Shown here: piece by piece, positions 1 to 11,086 of the stretch
Layout of the letters: each line of letters starts with the position of its first letter
Position numbering within the stretch: position 1 is the first letter of the stretch
NCBI RefSeq assembly: GCF_000471905.2
Contig: NW_006495273.1
Location: 2,218,678-2,282,677 of the forward strand
Direction: 5' to 3'
Length of the DNA stretch: 64,000 bases
DNA from: Amborella trichopoda
Lineage: Eukaryota > Streptophyta > Magnoliopsida > Amborellales > Amborellaceae
The notes under the pieces: model-generated
The model's database searches: none
Seen by the model: only the letters and a program-made list of their open reading frames with translations
Told to the model about the DNA's origin: nothing
Translations under genes and position numbers: made by a program

Positions 1-110
1 TAAATCTTTTTAAAAAAGTTCTAAGTTTTCTCCCGAATTGGCCAAAACACCGAATTGCTTCATTTTTTTTACCAAAGTGAAAAAGACTCTGAAGCGAATT
101 TGAATTGCTT
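1..110 (+). repeat. Dispersed repeat family F, copy 1 (cut by window edge)
   Basis: The stretch runs through a motif reading GTTTTCTCCCGAATTGGCC and then CGAATTGCTTCATTTTT. The same order of words appears reverse-complemented at about 7905-8005. A shorter echo (AATTGCTTAATTTTTCTCAC) follows directly at about 106-125, so the unit is partly duplicated in tandem. No coding potential. I do not recognise the family. Confidence 0.45.
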
Positions 111-184
111 AATTTTTCTCACAAAACTGAAGAATACCCTGAAGAAAATCTGACCACATTGGACAAGACAATACAACAGATATT

Positions 185-490
185 AGGAGGTCCGAGTTAA
201 TTCAAGTGGAAGGTTAAAAAAGGGCAAAATGTAGGCTTAAAATAATTCAAGTGGAAATCTAAAAAAGAGCAAAAGGTAGACTTAAAATAATTCAAATAGA
301 AGGCTAAAAAAACGCAAAGGGTAATACTTAAAAGAACATAGTTGAAAGTAGCGAGAAAAGATATGTGGACTTATGCCTGGGTATAGACTTATACCCGAAT
401 ATGACCCAGAATAAGAGCAGAATAACGGGCCAAAATTCATATAACCTACCCAAATAATTGAAAAAAAGCGTTGATGATGGTGGTGGTGAG
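185..490 (+). mobile_element. RTE-clade LINE, 3' end fragment
   Basis: The 3' part of plant RTE elements reads like a degraded C-terminus followed by a tail of GATGAT-type repeats. Here the words GAACATAGTTGAAAGTAG, then CATATAACCTACCCAAATA, then TTGATGATGGTGGTGGTG occur in the right order, ending in a GATGGTGG-type tail at about 471-490. A segment of about 45 bp containing TTCAAGTGGAAGGTTAAAA is present three times in tandem at about 198-320. Only a relic; the related copies at 38100-38790 and 46740-46930 are in the same orientation. Confidence 0.6.
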
Positions 491-1159
491 ATACCACCTT
501 AATATATTGTTTTGAAGAGTTGGTGGTGGAGTATGTACCTGGTAGACCATTATTTGTTAGAAATCCACAAAGTCCAATCTTTTGATTGCATTGCATTGAT
601 GTCTATGAGCTGCAATTTACGCGTTAGATTGAGGGAATTGACCCTCATCCCATTACATTAATAACAATTTTGATATATATATATATATATATATATGAAT
701 TGAAAAACATGGCTACCTATAGCTATTCAAAACAACACTTGATAACTAGCCTTCCCAACTAAATATAATATAGATGATTATTCTGGCACCTAAGAAATAA
801 TAAATAGATGTTTATACTTATTTGAAGGATTTAGTTATTATATTATAGTGTGAAATTCCTGCAGTTTGTTAACGGTTATAAGAAAGCAAAGTAATTAATA
901 TTTAATGATGAGAGAGATGCACTCAACGCTCGTGAGAAAATTGATGAGAGGTTCTCTCTCTTTGGATTGGAGCGCGTTTCCTCATCCCGCCCCACTGGCT
1001 CCTTCTCTCACCCGCTACATTATTCTTCTTTCCTTTCATTATTTATTATTTATTATTTATTATTTTTAAGGAAATACTAAATAAATCATGTTATGCCCTC
1101 ATATTTATAAAGTTGACCTTTGAGCTAATATCGAAATAGCTGCGTGTATTTTTTTAGGA
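491..1159. other. AT-rich intergenic DNA, no gene seen
   Basis: Contains an (AT)n microsatellite near 673-695 and an ATTTATT repeat near 1040-1064. No open frame or recognised repeat. Confidence 0.6.
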
Positions 1160-1546
1160 GGAAAAAGTTTATATAAGGTTCCAATTTTAAAATGTAGAAT
1201 TATAGATGCACCTCAAAAATGTTTCGGGATGGTTATTTTAATATTGAAATTTTTTTTAATCGATCATCTCGAAATTGAGATGTATGAATATGATTTTTTT
1301 TTTGAGTCTTAGAAATAGTGCATCTTGCAACACATTATCTAGACCATCCATTTTCAATATTTTCATGTGTTTATAGATCGACTTGATTTTAACAATATTT
1401 GGATTTTAAAATTTTCTAGTTAGAAATGAAAATAGATTTTAAGATAATCCGAATAATTTTTTACAACAAAATTACATGTTATAATAAAATTTGGAGGTGC
1501 GCCTTAATTGGATTTTTTAAGGTTGTAATGTTATAGAAACCACACC
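1160..1546. mobile_element. MITE, diverged relative of family A
   Basis: Starts GGAAAAAGTTTATATAAGG and ends with ACCACACC preceded by the reverse complement of the start in altered form. Internal words match family A in order: GATCATCTCGAAATTGAGAT, AGTGCATCTTGCAACACAT, GACCATCCATTTTCAATATT, TTTATAGATCGACTTGAT. Non-autonomous, about 390 bp, non-coding. Confidence 0.55.
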
Positions 1547-2225
1547 TTTTTTTTTTTGTTTTGAAGGTATAAAGGGAGATAATTTATTTTTGATATAAAG
1601 AGGTAATAATTCCTCTTGTCCATCATATTTCAGATTGCGTAGTTGTAATTGTGTCATTGACTAGAATCAATTTGTTTTTAAAAAATAATTCTTGTGATAC
1701 ACCCCAAGCCATCAAATTAGGCATCTAATGGTTGGAAGTAAATGTGATCTCATTGTAATAAAGATAAATGGTCGAATAGTATGTAATCTTTTTTTTTTTT
1801 GTAGATCAACAGAGAAGACTGTAACTCAAAACATCACGTTGTAGCACATTAATATGCTTCTTTCAATGGACATTTATATTCACTATTTCTAAAAGAAGAA
1901 CTTCCTCTCATATTGACATCTGATTTAACTACAACACCCTTCTTCAATCCCTCTAAAAATGACAAAAGAAAGGTCGGGTGCCATAGTTTGATAGTTAAAA
2001 TTTAGAGAAAATATCTCTATTGAACTCATTTTCAACTTTCATTTTCCCATTGACCTAAAGTTGCAAAGCCTATCTTACTACATAAAAATTCACTCTATTA
2101 TATCTTCTAACCCTTTAGACATATTTTATTTATTTTTTACTAATTTTTTTGACCCAAATTAATTTTAAAAAAACATTGTTTCTAAACCCTCTCTCTTGAC
2201 ATGATTCCCTTTCTCTCCCCTGATT
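1547..2225. other. Intergenic, no gene seen
   Basis: AT-rich, with poly-T runs and no recognised element or coding frame. Confidence 0.55.
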
Positions 2226-2860
2226 AACCTCCCAAACCCATGCTAACTTTCAAACATGATTCACCTTCAGGTATACTCTGAAGCACAGGCCTCCAGCCCC
2301 TGTGTTTATCACCGTTTGTGTTCATGAGCTGCTCTCATCTGATCAACGTACATGCCATGAAGCTCTATCTTTCCCAGGAGCTCCTCAAGCCGTTTCTTAC
2401 TTATCCTTATCTTCACCTCTTTAGAGACCCCACCATCTTCTCTCTAGAGCCCATTTTGTTCTCTCTCTACCTAAACATTCTCTCTCTACTGAAACCCCAA
2501 TTTTTCACAAAAACCCATTTCGCTTACTCTCACAAAAACTCCAAATACAGCTTCCAAAAGGACCCAGGCTTCTTTATTTTCTCTCTCTACCACAGGGGAC
2601 GTGATATGTTCCACTCCCAGCTCAAACAAAATTCAAATCTGGAAATCTCTCGCTTTCAGACCGAACCACACCCATTTTAACCTACCATTTCGAACAAGAG
2701 GGAAACTCATATGTGGAGAAAGAGAGAGACGATGGCCTAGGATGATGGGAGAAGGGACTGTTTTTTGTATTTCTCTCTCTAAAAATGTTTTTTCTCTTTA
2801 AAAACCTATGCGACCGGGATGAGGATTACCTTCCAAACCCACGCTAACTTTCAAATGGTT
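2226..2860. repeat. Segment bracketed by a direct repeat, CT-rich inside
   Basis: A word close to CCAAACCCATGCTAACTTTC occurs at about 2233-2252 and again at about 2835-2854 in the same orientation. The roughly 600 bp between them is rich in TCTCTCT and holds a 120-codon frame (2318-2680) of biased, low-complexity composition that I do not regard as a gene. Confidence 0.35.
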
Positions 2861-3099
2861 TAGATTTAGAAAAAATATGTATTTTTTTAATTTGTTTGGG
2901 TTAAAAATTGGAATAAATATAAATAAAGTTATTTAAGGGTTAGAAAATAGGTTTTGAAATTTTGTGTTTAGAAAGAAATCAAAATTGAAAATAGGGATTA
3001 TGGAGATAGTTTCCTTAAAAGTTAAAAATGACAAAAGAAAGTCCAAGGAAATTTTTTTGTAAAGTGTTTAAAGAAAAGGGCATAAAATTTTGAAGAATG

Positions 3100-3480
3100 A
3101 GCCGCTGCCACCCTCCTATTTACGTTTTTCTGGTTGTTTAATTGGGAATGTAGGTTATTCGACAACCTAACCCCCACCCCTAAGGTCATTGCAGAAGGAA
3201 AAGGTGTATAGAGTGTCTAATTGAGAAGTTTGGGTGGGTAGTTAAGGTTTTGTGGTGGATGTCTCTAAAAGTATTTGGTGTGGTTTAGTCTGGATCTCGG
3301 GCAGTGTTTCATTCTTCAAAGCAAAGTTTTATGTTGCATTTAGAAATCAGGTAGATCATCTCCGGAAGTGAGAAGTATTTCTTGTATTATTCTTTCTTCC
3401 TCTCTATGTTTTTTTTGAAATTTTGGAGCTTTCCTCCTTTATCTAATAAAATTTATAATTAACCTTCAAAAAAAAAAAAA
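3100..3480 (+). mobile_element. L1-type LINE 3' end, 5'-truncated, with poly(A)
   Basis: The end TTGGAGCTTTCCTCCTTTAT followed by a polyadenylation-like AATAAAA and a run of As (about 3468-3480) is the usual 3' terminus of plant L1 elements. The 8-bp word GAAGAATG lies just before the putative start (3092-3099) and just after the tail (3487-3494), which fits a short target-site duplication. Roughly 380 bp, non-coding. Confidence 0.5.
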
Positions 3481-4062
3481 CAATTAGAAGAATGGTATGG
3501 TCTTTTTATCATATTCAACAGGAAAATTTATCAAAATACTCACAAGAGATTAACTATTTAACATTTTACAAAACTCAGGACCATGTATATTTTTATGGGT
3601 GTTTGGAAATTAAATAAAAGGATATAGATAAAGATTTAAATTATTTAATTTATGGTGAATAATTTATTAAATTTCTCTCTTTCAAAATGACTGAGGATAC
3701 ACCAGTTATTATCTCATTTTCTAGGGGAATTTTGTTCATAACCAGGGATTCCTCTTGTCTGTCTAGGCATCATGTGACACCACGAAATAACCGCTGCTTT
3801 GCATGTGAGGTGGCGGTGGAAGCCCCCCATTTATTTTATTCTCTGTCCATACACCATACAAGAACAATGAATCTATGTCAATGTGCAAGCAATCTCCACT
3901 ACATAAAGGAAGGGAGGTCCTAATCTCAAACTACAACACTACAAAGTCTTTACAGACGTCCAAAGTCTTTTAGAGAGAGATCAAAGCTGAGAGAAAACTC
4001 CATAGTCTTTAGAGAGAAAAAATAGAGACTCTAAAAAATTTGGAGAGACAGGTGAAGAAGAG
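3481..4062. promoter_or_regulatory. Upstream region and probable 5' leader of the 4063 gene
   Basis: The last about 130 bases before the ATG are rich in AGAGAGA and AAAGTCTTT words, as in other plant leaders here. AAAGTCTTT occurs three times (about 3942, 3962, 4001 region). No convincing TATA box was found. At about 3520-3565 a partial copy of the TIR of the MITE at 37560-37713 is present. Confidence 0.35.
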
Positions 4063-4365
4063 ATGGAAATGGAGGGCACCCAAGAGAGAGAATTCTTGAA
4101 CTCTTCAACGTCGTCGAGAGCACGGGCCAACAAGTCGGTGAGATTTGATCTCAGAGAGAACTCCAATAGGCTTCAGAGCTCGACGGGGATGGTGCGCGTT
4201 AAGATCACGGTCACGAAGCAACAATTGAGGCAGATGCTGGCATGCAAGAACAAGCAGGCTGCCCTAGAGGAGCTTCTTTCTACGGTGAAGAGGCGATCGA
4301 TGAGGAAAGTTCAGAGCAGCCGTGGTTGGAGGCCTGCTCTGCAAAGCATTCCTGAAGAGCTTTGA
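4063..4365 (+). CDS. Small plant protein of unknown function (100 aa)
   Basis: A complete intronless frame of 100 residues. Its base composition is clearly more GC-rich than the flanks and its codon pattern looks coding. Residues 10-45 are Ser/Arg-rich and probably disordered. Residues 44-59 (VRVKITVTKQQLRQML) form a predicted strand-helix unit, residues 65-82 a Lys/Arg-rich amphipathic stretch, and the protein ends in GWRPALQSIPEEL (88-100). A short basic protein ending in a W-[RK]-P-x-L-x-S-I-P-E box is a pattern I know from several plant-only uncharacterised families; I cannot name a function, and no transit peptide or membrane segment is seen. The start is the first ATG after a GA-rich leader; a second in-frame ATG lies two codons on. 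There are no neighbouring genes within 30 kb. An overlapping minus-strand frame (3981-4166) is a shadow. Confidence 0.8.
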   Translation: MEMEGTQEREFLNSSTSSRARANKSVRFDLRENSNRLQSSTGMVRVKITVTKQQLRQMLACKNKQAALEELLSTVKRRSMRKVQSSRGWRPALQSIPEEL

Positions 4366-6046
4366 GAGAGAGTCAGTTTGGGGGTAGTTTGGAGAATGTT
4401 AAGAAGATAAAGGATTCTTTGGTCCGTCACTTTCCTTTTTCTTTTTCTTCAAGTTTCTTGGAATTGTATTTCGTTAATCAAATTCATGGGCTCAGCAGTC
4501 CATAGGAGCTGTACATGTGCTACTTATATGGAAAAACTTTGTATTTTTCAGTATTTTTTATTTGATTTAAAAAGGATGAAGACTTAAAACTTTTTTCTAA
4601 TCCGCTTTGTGCCCGAGTAAAAGAGTTGGGCTATTATGAATTCTAAATCTGCAATATTTGTTTATGCTCGGCCGTACCTCTTAAGCGACGTGCTATACCG
4701 AAATCAGGTAGATAAACATTTTGGGGTGCGTCTATTTATTGTGAACAGTTTATTAAATTCATGATTTGTGTTAAATGTTAAGAATTAATTTGATGTTTTA
4801 GTTTGTTGTGTTAACAACTTTAAACTTTACACTATGGTTTCGTACGTTTAATAGAGGGGAGGATGAACAGTCTCCACCCTCATTCCCCTCAATTCTCCAT
4901 AATAAGGGCCAAAAGTTCCTCTTTGCCCACCTTAAGAGCCACTTGGACAACTGGAAGCTGGAATTGGGAAGTTGGGGAGTCTGAAAGCTAAAGATTTGAT
5001 ATTTGGATCTGGAAAATATTGTATTTGATGATATGTTTTAGACTCACATCGGGGGAAGTTCTCAGTCCAGGCCCGAGGCAAGTAACTTCGGCAAGTCCAA
5101 ATGGACTTGCATGAGCATGGCATATTTCAAAAAAAAAAAAAATACCGGTCAAATACAAAATGCTCCTCTTATAGGTGGAAATTATAAAGAACGTCCGACT
5201 TTTTTTTATTTTTTTCAAAATTACCCCTTAATCAACCCAAATTTTAATTTTTATTTAATTTTTTCATTAGTAGTGCAATACCCCAAACTTTAAGGCACTT
5301 CCCTACTAACAAAAGAAAATAATAATAATAAAAAAATTTAAAATTTGGGTTGACCGGGGGACACTTTTTTTTTGAAAAAGGATGAGTACCGAGGTACTTG
5401 AGGATACTCGCCGCAGCACAAAGTCGATGCCGAGTAATTAGACTGAGTTCGAGTAGACTCAGCCGAATTTGAAAACACTCATACTCGGACAAGTTTCAAG
5501 ACAATTCATGCATCAAACTGCACGGGATTATGGAAAATTGTGTTTGATAAACCTAGAAGTTACAAATCCAGAGATCTGATAATTAATTGGTTGGTTTTGT
5601 GAGCATGCTTGAGTATTTCAGTTTTATTTTTTTCTATACATTGTATTGGGCCAAAATTTTGGTTTTCTCAACTACACACACTTGTAAAAGAATTAAAAAT
5701 TGGTAAATAATATGAACAAAGTACCCAAAATTGTTAAGTCGGTCACTTTTTGTTTTCAAATTACTTTTTATATTTTTGATAAATAAGTACCAATGAGTTT
5801 AACTTACCATCAAACTTTCATCTCGATATGATCACTTTAAAAGAACAAAACTGAAAAATGAGGGTGAGCTAACAAGAGAAGTGCATACTTGTCATTATTT
5901 GAAAAGCTTGGGTTTTTATGTGGGGGCCAAAGTTCACTCATTCTTTGGAAAGCTTATGATTTTATGTCGGTTGGGGGGGAGGGGGAGTGTGCACTTCTTG
6001 TTGGTTGAAATTTTAGCTTCTGGTACTGAAACTTCCAATTGACAGA

Positions 6047-6080
<34 letters not shown>

Positions 6081-7332
6081 TAATTCAATGGGAAGAAAAG
6101 CTCTTACCTATTTTTTCAAATAGTTTAGGAGTTAGTTTTTTTGAAAGAGTTAATGGGAGTGGTGCCAATAGAAATGAACACCATAATGTGATGATTAAAG
6201 TATGGGGGTGCTACCACTATTGTGAAAGAGTGTTATAAGGTAAATATGGAGGTCAACCTATTTAGAACAAATTTAGTCTTTCTCTCTCCCCCATCTTTTT
6301 AATTATCAAATTTATACACACATTTTCTCTCTCTTTCTCAACGAGCTTGGTAAAAGATAGTGTTATCAAATTTAGTATTTTAACTGCAAGTTATCTTTTA
6401 TCCCTAGTCCAATCTTCAAGATGTCATGTTGTAATACCCTATCACCCTGACCACCTAGTCGTGAGCTTAGAATATAGGGCAACAATTTGGTTTCACAACC
6501 AGTGAACCTTTCCCCAGTCGCTCCATGACGGGTTTCGGGGCATTGTGGAGAATTTGGGTATCAAATTTTCCAACAACTTTGTCTATTCAAAGGGAATCTG
6601 ATTTTCTTGCAATTTGATATTTTTTTCTGAATGGAAAATTTCCAATTCACTACAGTAATTTCTAATTTGAGAACTGGAAATGCTACAGTAAAGGGAAGTC
6701 GGCATTTCTAAAAAACAAGAAATACACTCTTCTACTCCCCACCATGGAAGAGTTAAACGTCTAAAAATGGGAAATGTGGATTTTCTCATTTTTTAAGATT
6801 GTTTTGTCATTTTGAAAATGTAACACAAACCTTCAAATATATTTAAGTTTTTTTTCCAAAATCACAACAAGAAGAAAGCTAGAGGGCGTGTGCACAATGG
6901 GGTGCATAAGTAAAAAAATATAAAAAATAATTCAAAAAAAATAATACCCTGACCAAAATCCATCCCAAAGTTTTAGTGATATTTTAATCATTTTATTTTT
7001 TTACAAAATTGTTGTTTCGATATTTTTATAGGTGCGTGACATTTGGTTGCACAAATAGAAGCTCAACCCAATGGGAATAAAAAATTAAATTGAAATACTG
7101 GGGAATTCTACGGACCATCCTATATGGTTGGTTTGATAGCATTTTTGGTGAACTATAATGTGGAGTTTTTGGGTTGTTTGTATCATTTTAATTTTTAAAA
7201 ATCTAATTTATGTTTTTCTACTTGTGCTTGAGGGTGAGAAGCATAAATGCTCAAAATTTTTGCTTAACCTGATGTATAGCAAAATAATTCTTTCTCTTTC
7301 TAAAAAATCCCTGACACTCTGCTCTCTCAAAA
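4366..7332. other. Long intergenic stretch, no gene seen
   Basis: AT-rich. Contains a (TA)n microsatellite at about 6050-6078. Near 5035-5110 a GC-richer patch with ACTCACATCGGGGGAAGTT resembles the CCCACATCGG word common at plant LTR ends, but no element can be delimited. The short frames here have no recognisable content. Confidence 0.55.
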
Positions 7333-7839
7333 GGAAAAGGTTTCTATGCTTCCCCTACAGCATAGAAGTTTTATCCTCCCCCTACCATCCAATCGTCCAA
7401 TTTTGATCAAGAGTACCATTCACCGTTTGATCTTAGATCCGAAGTCTCAAGTATTTTATTTTTAGTTTTTTTATGCAAATTGTATGAATATGAAATTCAG
7501 TACGTGCCATCTTCTCATTGGGGCTCACCTATAAAAAATATTAAAAATAAATTTTTTATAAAATATAATGACCAAAATATCTTTGAAACTTTCAGGGGTA
7601 TTTTAGTCATTTTATTTATTAAAAATATTGTTTTTATATTTATTGCTAGTGAGAGTTTAATAGAAGATTGGACGTCCAAAATTTGGCATCAAAATAGTTT
7701 ATAAAAAAATTAAAAATAAAATAGTGTAAAGACGTGACATTGTGATTGTGTCAATCTTAACCCTCCATTCAGAATGGACGGTTGGATAAGGGGGAGGATA
7801 GAACTTCTATGCTGTAGGAGAAGCATAGAAAGCTTGCCC
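7333..7839. mobile_element. MITE family B, copy 1, with target-site duplication
   Basis: Terminal inverted repeats of about 65 bp: the left begins GGAAAAGGTTTCTATGCTTC and the reverse complement of the right begins GGGCAAGCTTTCTATGCTTC; both continue through TACAGCATAGAAGTT to a CCGTCCATT-like word. CTCTCAAAA (7324-7332) on the left and GTCTCAAAA (7840-7848) on the right flank it, a duplication of 8-9 bp. About 507 bp, AT-rich inside, no transposase. The duplication length fits Mutator (9 bp) or hAT (8 bp); copy 2 favours Mutator. Confidence 0.75.
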
Positions 7840-7904
7840 GTCTCAAAATACATGTGGAAGTTTTCCCTTCATCTACTCTATTATCTATCAGTAGCAATAT
7901 TGTC

Positions 7905-8005
7905 ATATTCGCCTCAGAGTCTTTTTCTGTTTGGTGACAAAAATGAAACAATTCAGTATGTCGGTCGATTCGGGAGAAAACTTCAAACTTTTTTTTAAAA
8001 TATAA
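7905..8005 (-). repeat. Dispersed repeat family F, copy 2
   Basis: The reverse complement of this stretch follows the order of words seen at 1-110, including GTTTTCTCCCGAATCGACC and AAAAAGACTCTGAGGCGAAT. Unknown family. Confidence 0.45.
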
Positions 8006-8545
8006 ATAAATTAGATATTTATTTATAAAATATATAAAAATAATGAAAAAAATAAAAATTTTAAAAAAATAATTTTTTTTTAAAAAACTTTTATATAGGT
8101 ATTTCTTTTCTAACCAAAGCAGCTTGATGCTTCAGCCAAAGCGGACTCGAAGCAGACTGAAGCGGCAGCACCACACATCTCTTCGCTTTGATTTATGTTT
8201 AAAATCTGAAGGCTTCAAGCTCTTTAGCCAAAACAAAACAAATTTGATAACAATGGTTGGAAGTAGCAAAGAGAGAGTAGCATGGAGATGGTGTATACCG
8301 GCCACGAAAGTCCTTATATAGGTTTAGGTGACCACAAGGGGTCATGTCCAAGATCAGACGTAACAAATTTGAGATGGCAAATTTACCTTCAATTCAAATA
8401 ACAATTACTCTTTGGTCAAAAAATAATAATTCAAATAACAATTACTCAAGCCTATCCCTCTTCTTGTAGAAATGTTATAATGTTCATTATAATGATCTAA
8501 CTGTCGGGCAGCTAAAACGGAGTAATGTGGCTGTTACGGGATAAA
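8006..8545. other. Intergenic, no gene seen
   Basis: AT-rich run to 8095, then a patch (8117-8175) with AGCAGCTTGATGCTTCAGCC and AAGCAGACTGAAGCGG, two partly complementary GCTTC-type words that could be the edge of an undelimited MITE. A 25-bp word (AATAATTCAAATAACAATTA) is repeated at about 8390-8445. Confidence 0.4.
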
Positions 8546-8936
8546 GGAAAAAGTTTATATAGAGCCGAGGCTCTAAACAATCAAATTAGAGCTCACCTCA
8601 AAAATTTTATGAAGAGGTTGTTTTGATGCTCAAATATCTTCAAATTAATCATCTCGACATCAAGATGCATGGACATGAGAAAAAAAATGGATTTCAAGTT
8701 TAGGACATAGTGCATCTTGTAATGAATTTTTGGACCGTTAATTTTCAAAATTTTCAAGTTTTCATAGATTTGCTTGATATACACTATTTTTGAAGCTTTA
8801 AATTTTATAATTATAGAAGAAAATATACTTTAGGGCTCAAAAAGATTTCCAATATTGAAATCACATTTCTTGATACTATTTGAAGGTATGCTTTATTTTG
8901 ATTGTTTAGGACCTCAGCTCTATACAAACCGCACCC
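8546..8936. mobile_element. MITE family A, copy 1
   Basis: TIR on the left reads GTTTATATAGAGCCGAGGCT then CTAAACAATCAAATTAGAGC; the right end is its reverse complement with changes, finishing CTCTATACAAACCGCACCC. About 390 bp, no open frame of its own. The same internal word order (GATCATCTCGACATCAAGAT, TAGTGCATCTTGTAA, TTGGACCGTTAATTTTCAA) recurs in all family A copies. It abuts MITE B copy 2. The superfamily is uncertain; long TIRs starting with G and ending with C suggest Mutator-like. Confidence 0.75.
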
Positions 8937-8947
8937 ATAATATAAAA

Positions 8948-9442
8948 CGCAAGCTTTCTATGCTTCTCTTGCTACATAAAACTTATATACTTCCCTCTAT
9001 TCAACAGTCCATGTTGAATGGACGGCTGAGATGGCACCAATCACAATGTCATATCTCTACACTATTTTATTTTTAATTTCTTTTACAAAATATTTTGACA
9101 CTAAAATTTGGGTGTCCACTCCTCTCTTAAACTTGCACTTGTAAAAAATATAAAATAAATATTCTCAATAAAATAAATGATCAAATCCCATGAAAGATTC
9201 AATGGGTATTTTTGTTATTATATTTTATTAAAAAAATTTAATATTTTTTTAGGCGTGCCCCATTGAGAAGATGGTACGTACGAAATTTCACGTTCATACA
9301 ATTTGGAGAAAAAACTAAAAATAAAACAATCTAAGCGTTGGATCTAAATCAAACGGTCAGTGGCTCACTTGATCTAAATTGGATTCCTGGATGGGGAAGT
9401 ATATATTTTTTATGCTTTAGGGGAAGTATATAGACCTTTCCC
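8948..9442. mobile_element. MITE family B, copy 2 (inverted), with target-site duplication
   Basis: Opposite orientation to copy 1: begins CAAGCTTTCTATGCTTCTC and ends GGGGAAGTATATAGACCTTT. TAATATAAAA (8938-8947) and TAATGTAAAA (9443-9452) flank it, a 9-10-bp duplication with one mismatch. With copy 1 this makes a Mutator-like MITE the better guess. Non-coding. Confidence 0.7.
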
Positions 9443-9669
9443 TAATGTAAAAATGGGGAAATTAAAGATTAGCATGTACACTATGGTTCTGCAGGAGCAT
9501 GGTATATATTTATTTACTCGGGTATAAGACCTTATTAGGAGTTTTATTTATTTTTTTATCAGATATTTTGGGAACTGGAATCCCTAGATCATTATTTTCA
9601 AAAGAAAAACAAAAGAAAAGGAATTTTGAGTTGTCTGATACTTAGATCTATTCAATCTGGAAAATGAAG

Positions 9670-9850
9670 ATGTTGTATCCCAAAATTTGGGGCCCTAAAA
9701 GCACTCATAAATTAGGTTCTACCCTTGGGAATAGATAGACTCTATGCTCCCTTACGAACATAGTCTTTTGGTTTTAAATAACCTAACGTCGACATTCTTT
9801 GAGTTCCTCGTTTATAGGGAAGAGAGATGAAATAGAATTGGATCCAGAGG
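9670..9850. mobile_element. Fragment of MITE family C
   Basis: Carries the words CCCAAAATTTGGGGCCCTAA and ATAGATAGACTCTATGCTCC seen at the edges of family C at 42085-42690 and 47357-47722. The other end is not recognisable, so this is a partial or decayed copy. Confidence 0.4.
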
Positions 9851-10561
9851 AGAGGTAGTAGATTGATAGGAATCCTCATTAAATTTAACTTGGGAAGATA
9901 TAAGAAATATTCCGTATTTTCTTTATCTTCTTATCTATATCTTCAACAGCCTTTCCCTATGAATAAGTTTATTCCCATGACTCATGTTTTCATATTTCAC
10001 TCTCTCTTCTTCTGGCACAAACCCTTCTCACGCTGCCCTTCTTCTCTAAACCCCTCCCCTCCACATCCCTCATAAGCTACCTCTTCTTGAAATGTCCAAG
10101 GCTATCTGTCTTCTTGGTACTCATCTCCTATATGAAGAAGAAATCAAATAAGGAAGGGGATTCTTATTTGTACAAATGGTACTTCGAACTTGGAACGAGC
10201 ATTCTTGGGGAACTTATGGCCATCGCAAGGGCTCTATTTGCAATATTTTTATCGATTATTTTGAAGATTTATAATTCTTCCCTTTTACTGGATGGAATCT
10301 CAGTGAGTTAGGCACAAAAAAACCAACTAAAAAAAATAAATGAATCACTTGGGACTTGGGTTTCGATAGTTCAACTTGGCAATTCCTTTGTTTCGTCCAC
10401 CATAAGAAGGTTGTCGTGGACCGTATAGGAGAGAGGCTAAATTACACAAAATGGTAATGGTATCGTGCAAGATTTTGATGTGCAGTCACTGTCGCTAAAG
10501 GAGTCTCAGCTCTTCAGAGATCTTCCTACTCTCTCAATCTTCGTACTCTCTCACACATATT
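9851..10561. other. Intergenic, no gene seen
   Basis: Short frames at 9863-10075 and 10087-10311 have no recognisable domains and unconvincing composition. A word of about 30 bp around TCGCTAAAGGAGT at 10493-10505 recurs near 27530. Confidence 0.4.
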
Positions 10562-11086
10562 GAGCTTAGGAGATTTTTGGCCGAAGGCTTTGTTGATTCC
10601 ATGGAACACGGTCAGCAGTTTGAGTGAGCTTAGGAGATTTTTGGCCTAAGGCTTTGTTGATTCCATGGAACACTGTCAGCTGTTTGAGTGAGCTTAGGAG
10701 ATTTTTCGCCTAAGGCTTTGTTGATTCCATGGAACACTGTCAACTGTTTGAGTGAGCTTAGGAGATTTTTGGCCTAAGGCTTTGTTGATTCCATGGAACA
10801 CTGTCAGCTGTTGGAGTGAGCTTAGGAGATTTTTCGCCTAAGGCTTTGTTGATTCCTCCATGGAACACTGTCAGCTGTTTGAGTGAGCTTAGGAGATTTT
10901 TCGCCTAAGGCTTTGTTGATTCCATGGAACACTGTCAGCTGTTGAGTTATATCAAGGCTTTGTTGATTCCATGGAACACTGTCAGCTGTTGAGTTATATC
11001 AAGGCTTTGTTGATTCCATGGAACACTGTCAGCTGTTTGAGTTATATCCAGAGATTTTGTTAGAGTTAGATTGGGAGATTTTTCAT
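10562..11086 (+). repeat. Tandem repeat: 64-bp units passing into 47-48-bp units
   Basis: Six units start with GAGCTTAGGAGATTTTTGG at 10562, 10626, 10690, 10754, 10818 and 10885. Spacing is 64 bp, except one unit of 67 bp that carries a 3-bp duplication. Each includes TTGATTCCATGGAACACTGT. From 10944 the left third of the unit is replaced by GAGTTATATCAAG and the period drops to about 47 bp (10944, 10991, 11039). Units are nearly identical, so the expansion is recent. No coding frame runs through it. Confidence 0.9.

Noticed and set aside
2318-2680. 120-codon frame
   Set aside because: CT-rich low-complexity DNA; no homologue recognised and ends in unrelated repeats.
5035-5115. CACATCGGGG word as an LTR end
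   Set aside because: A single short word; no pair, no duplication, no binding site nearby.
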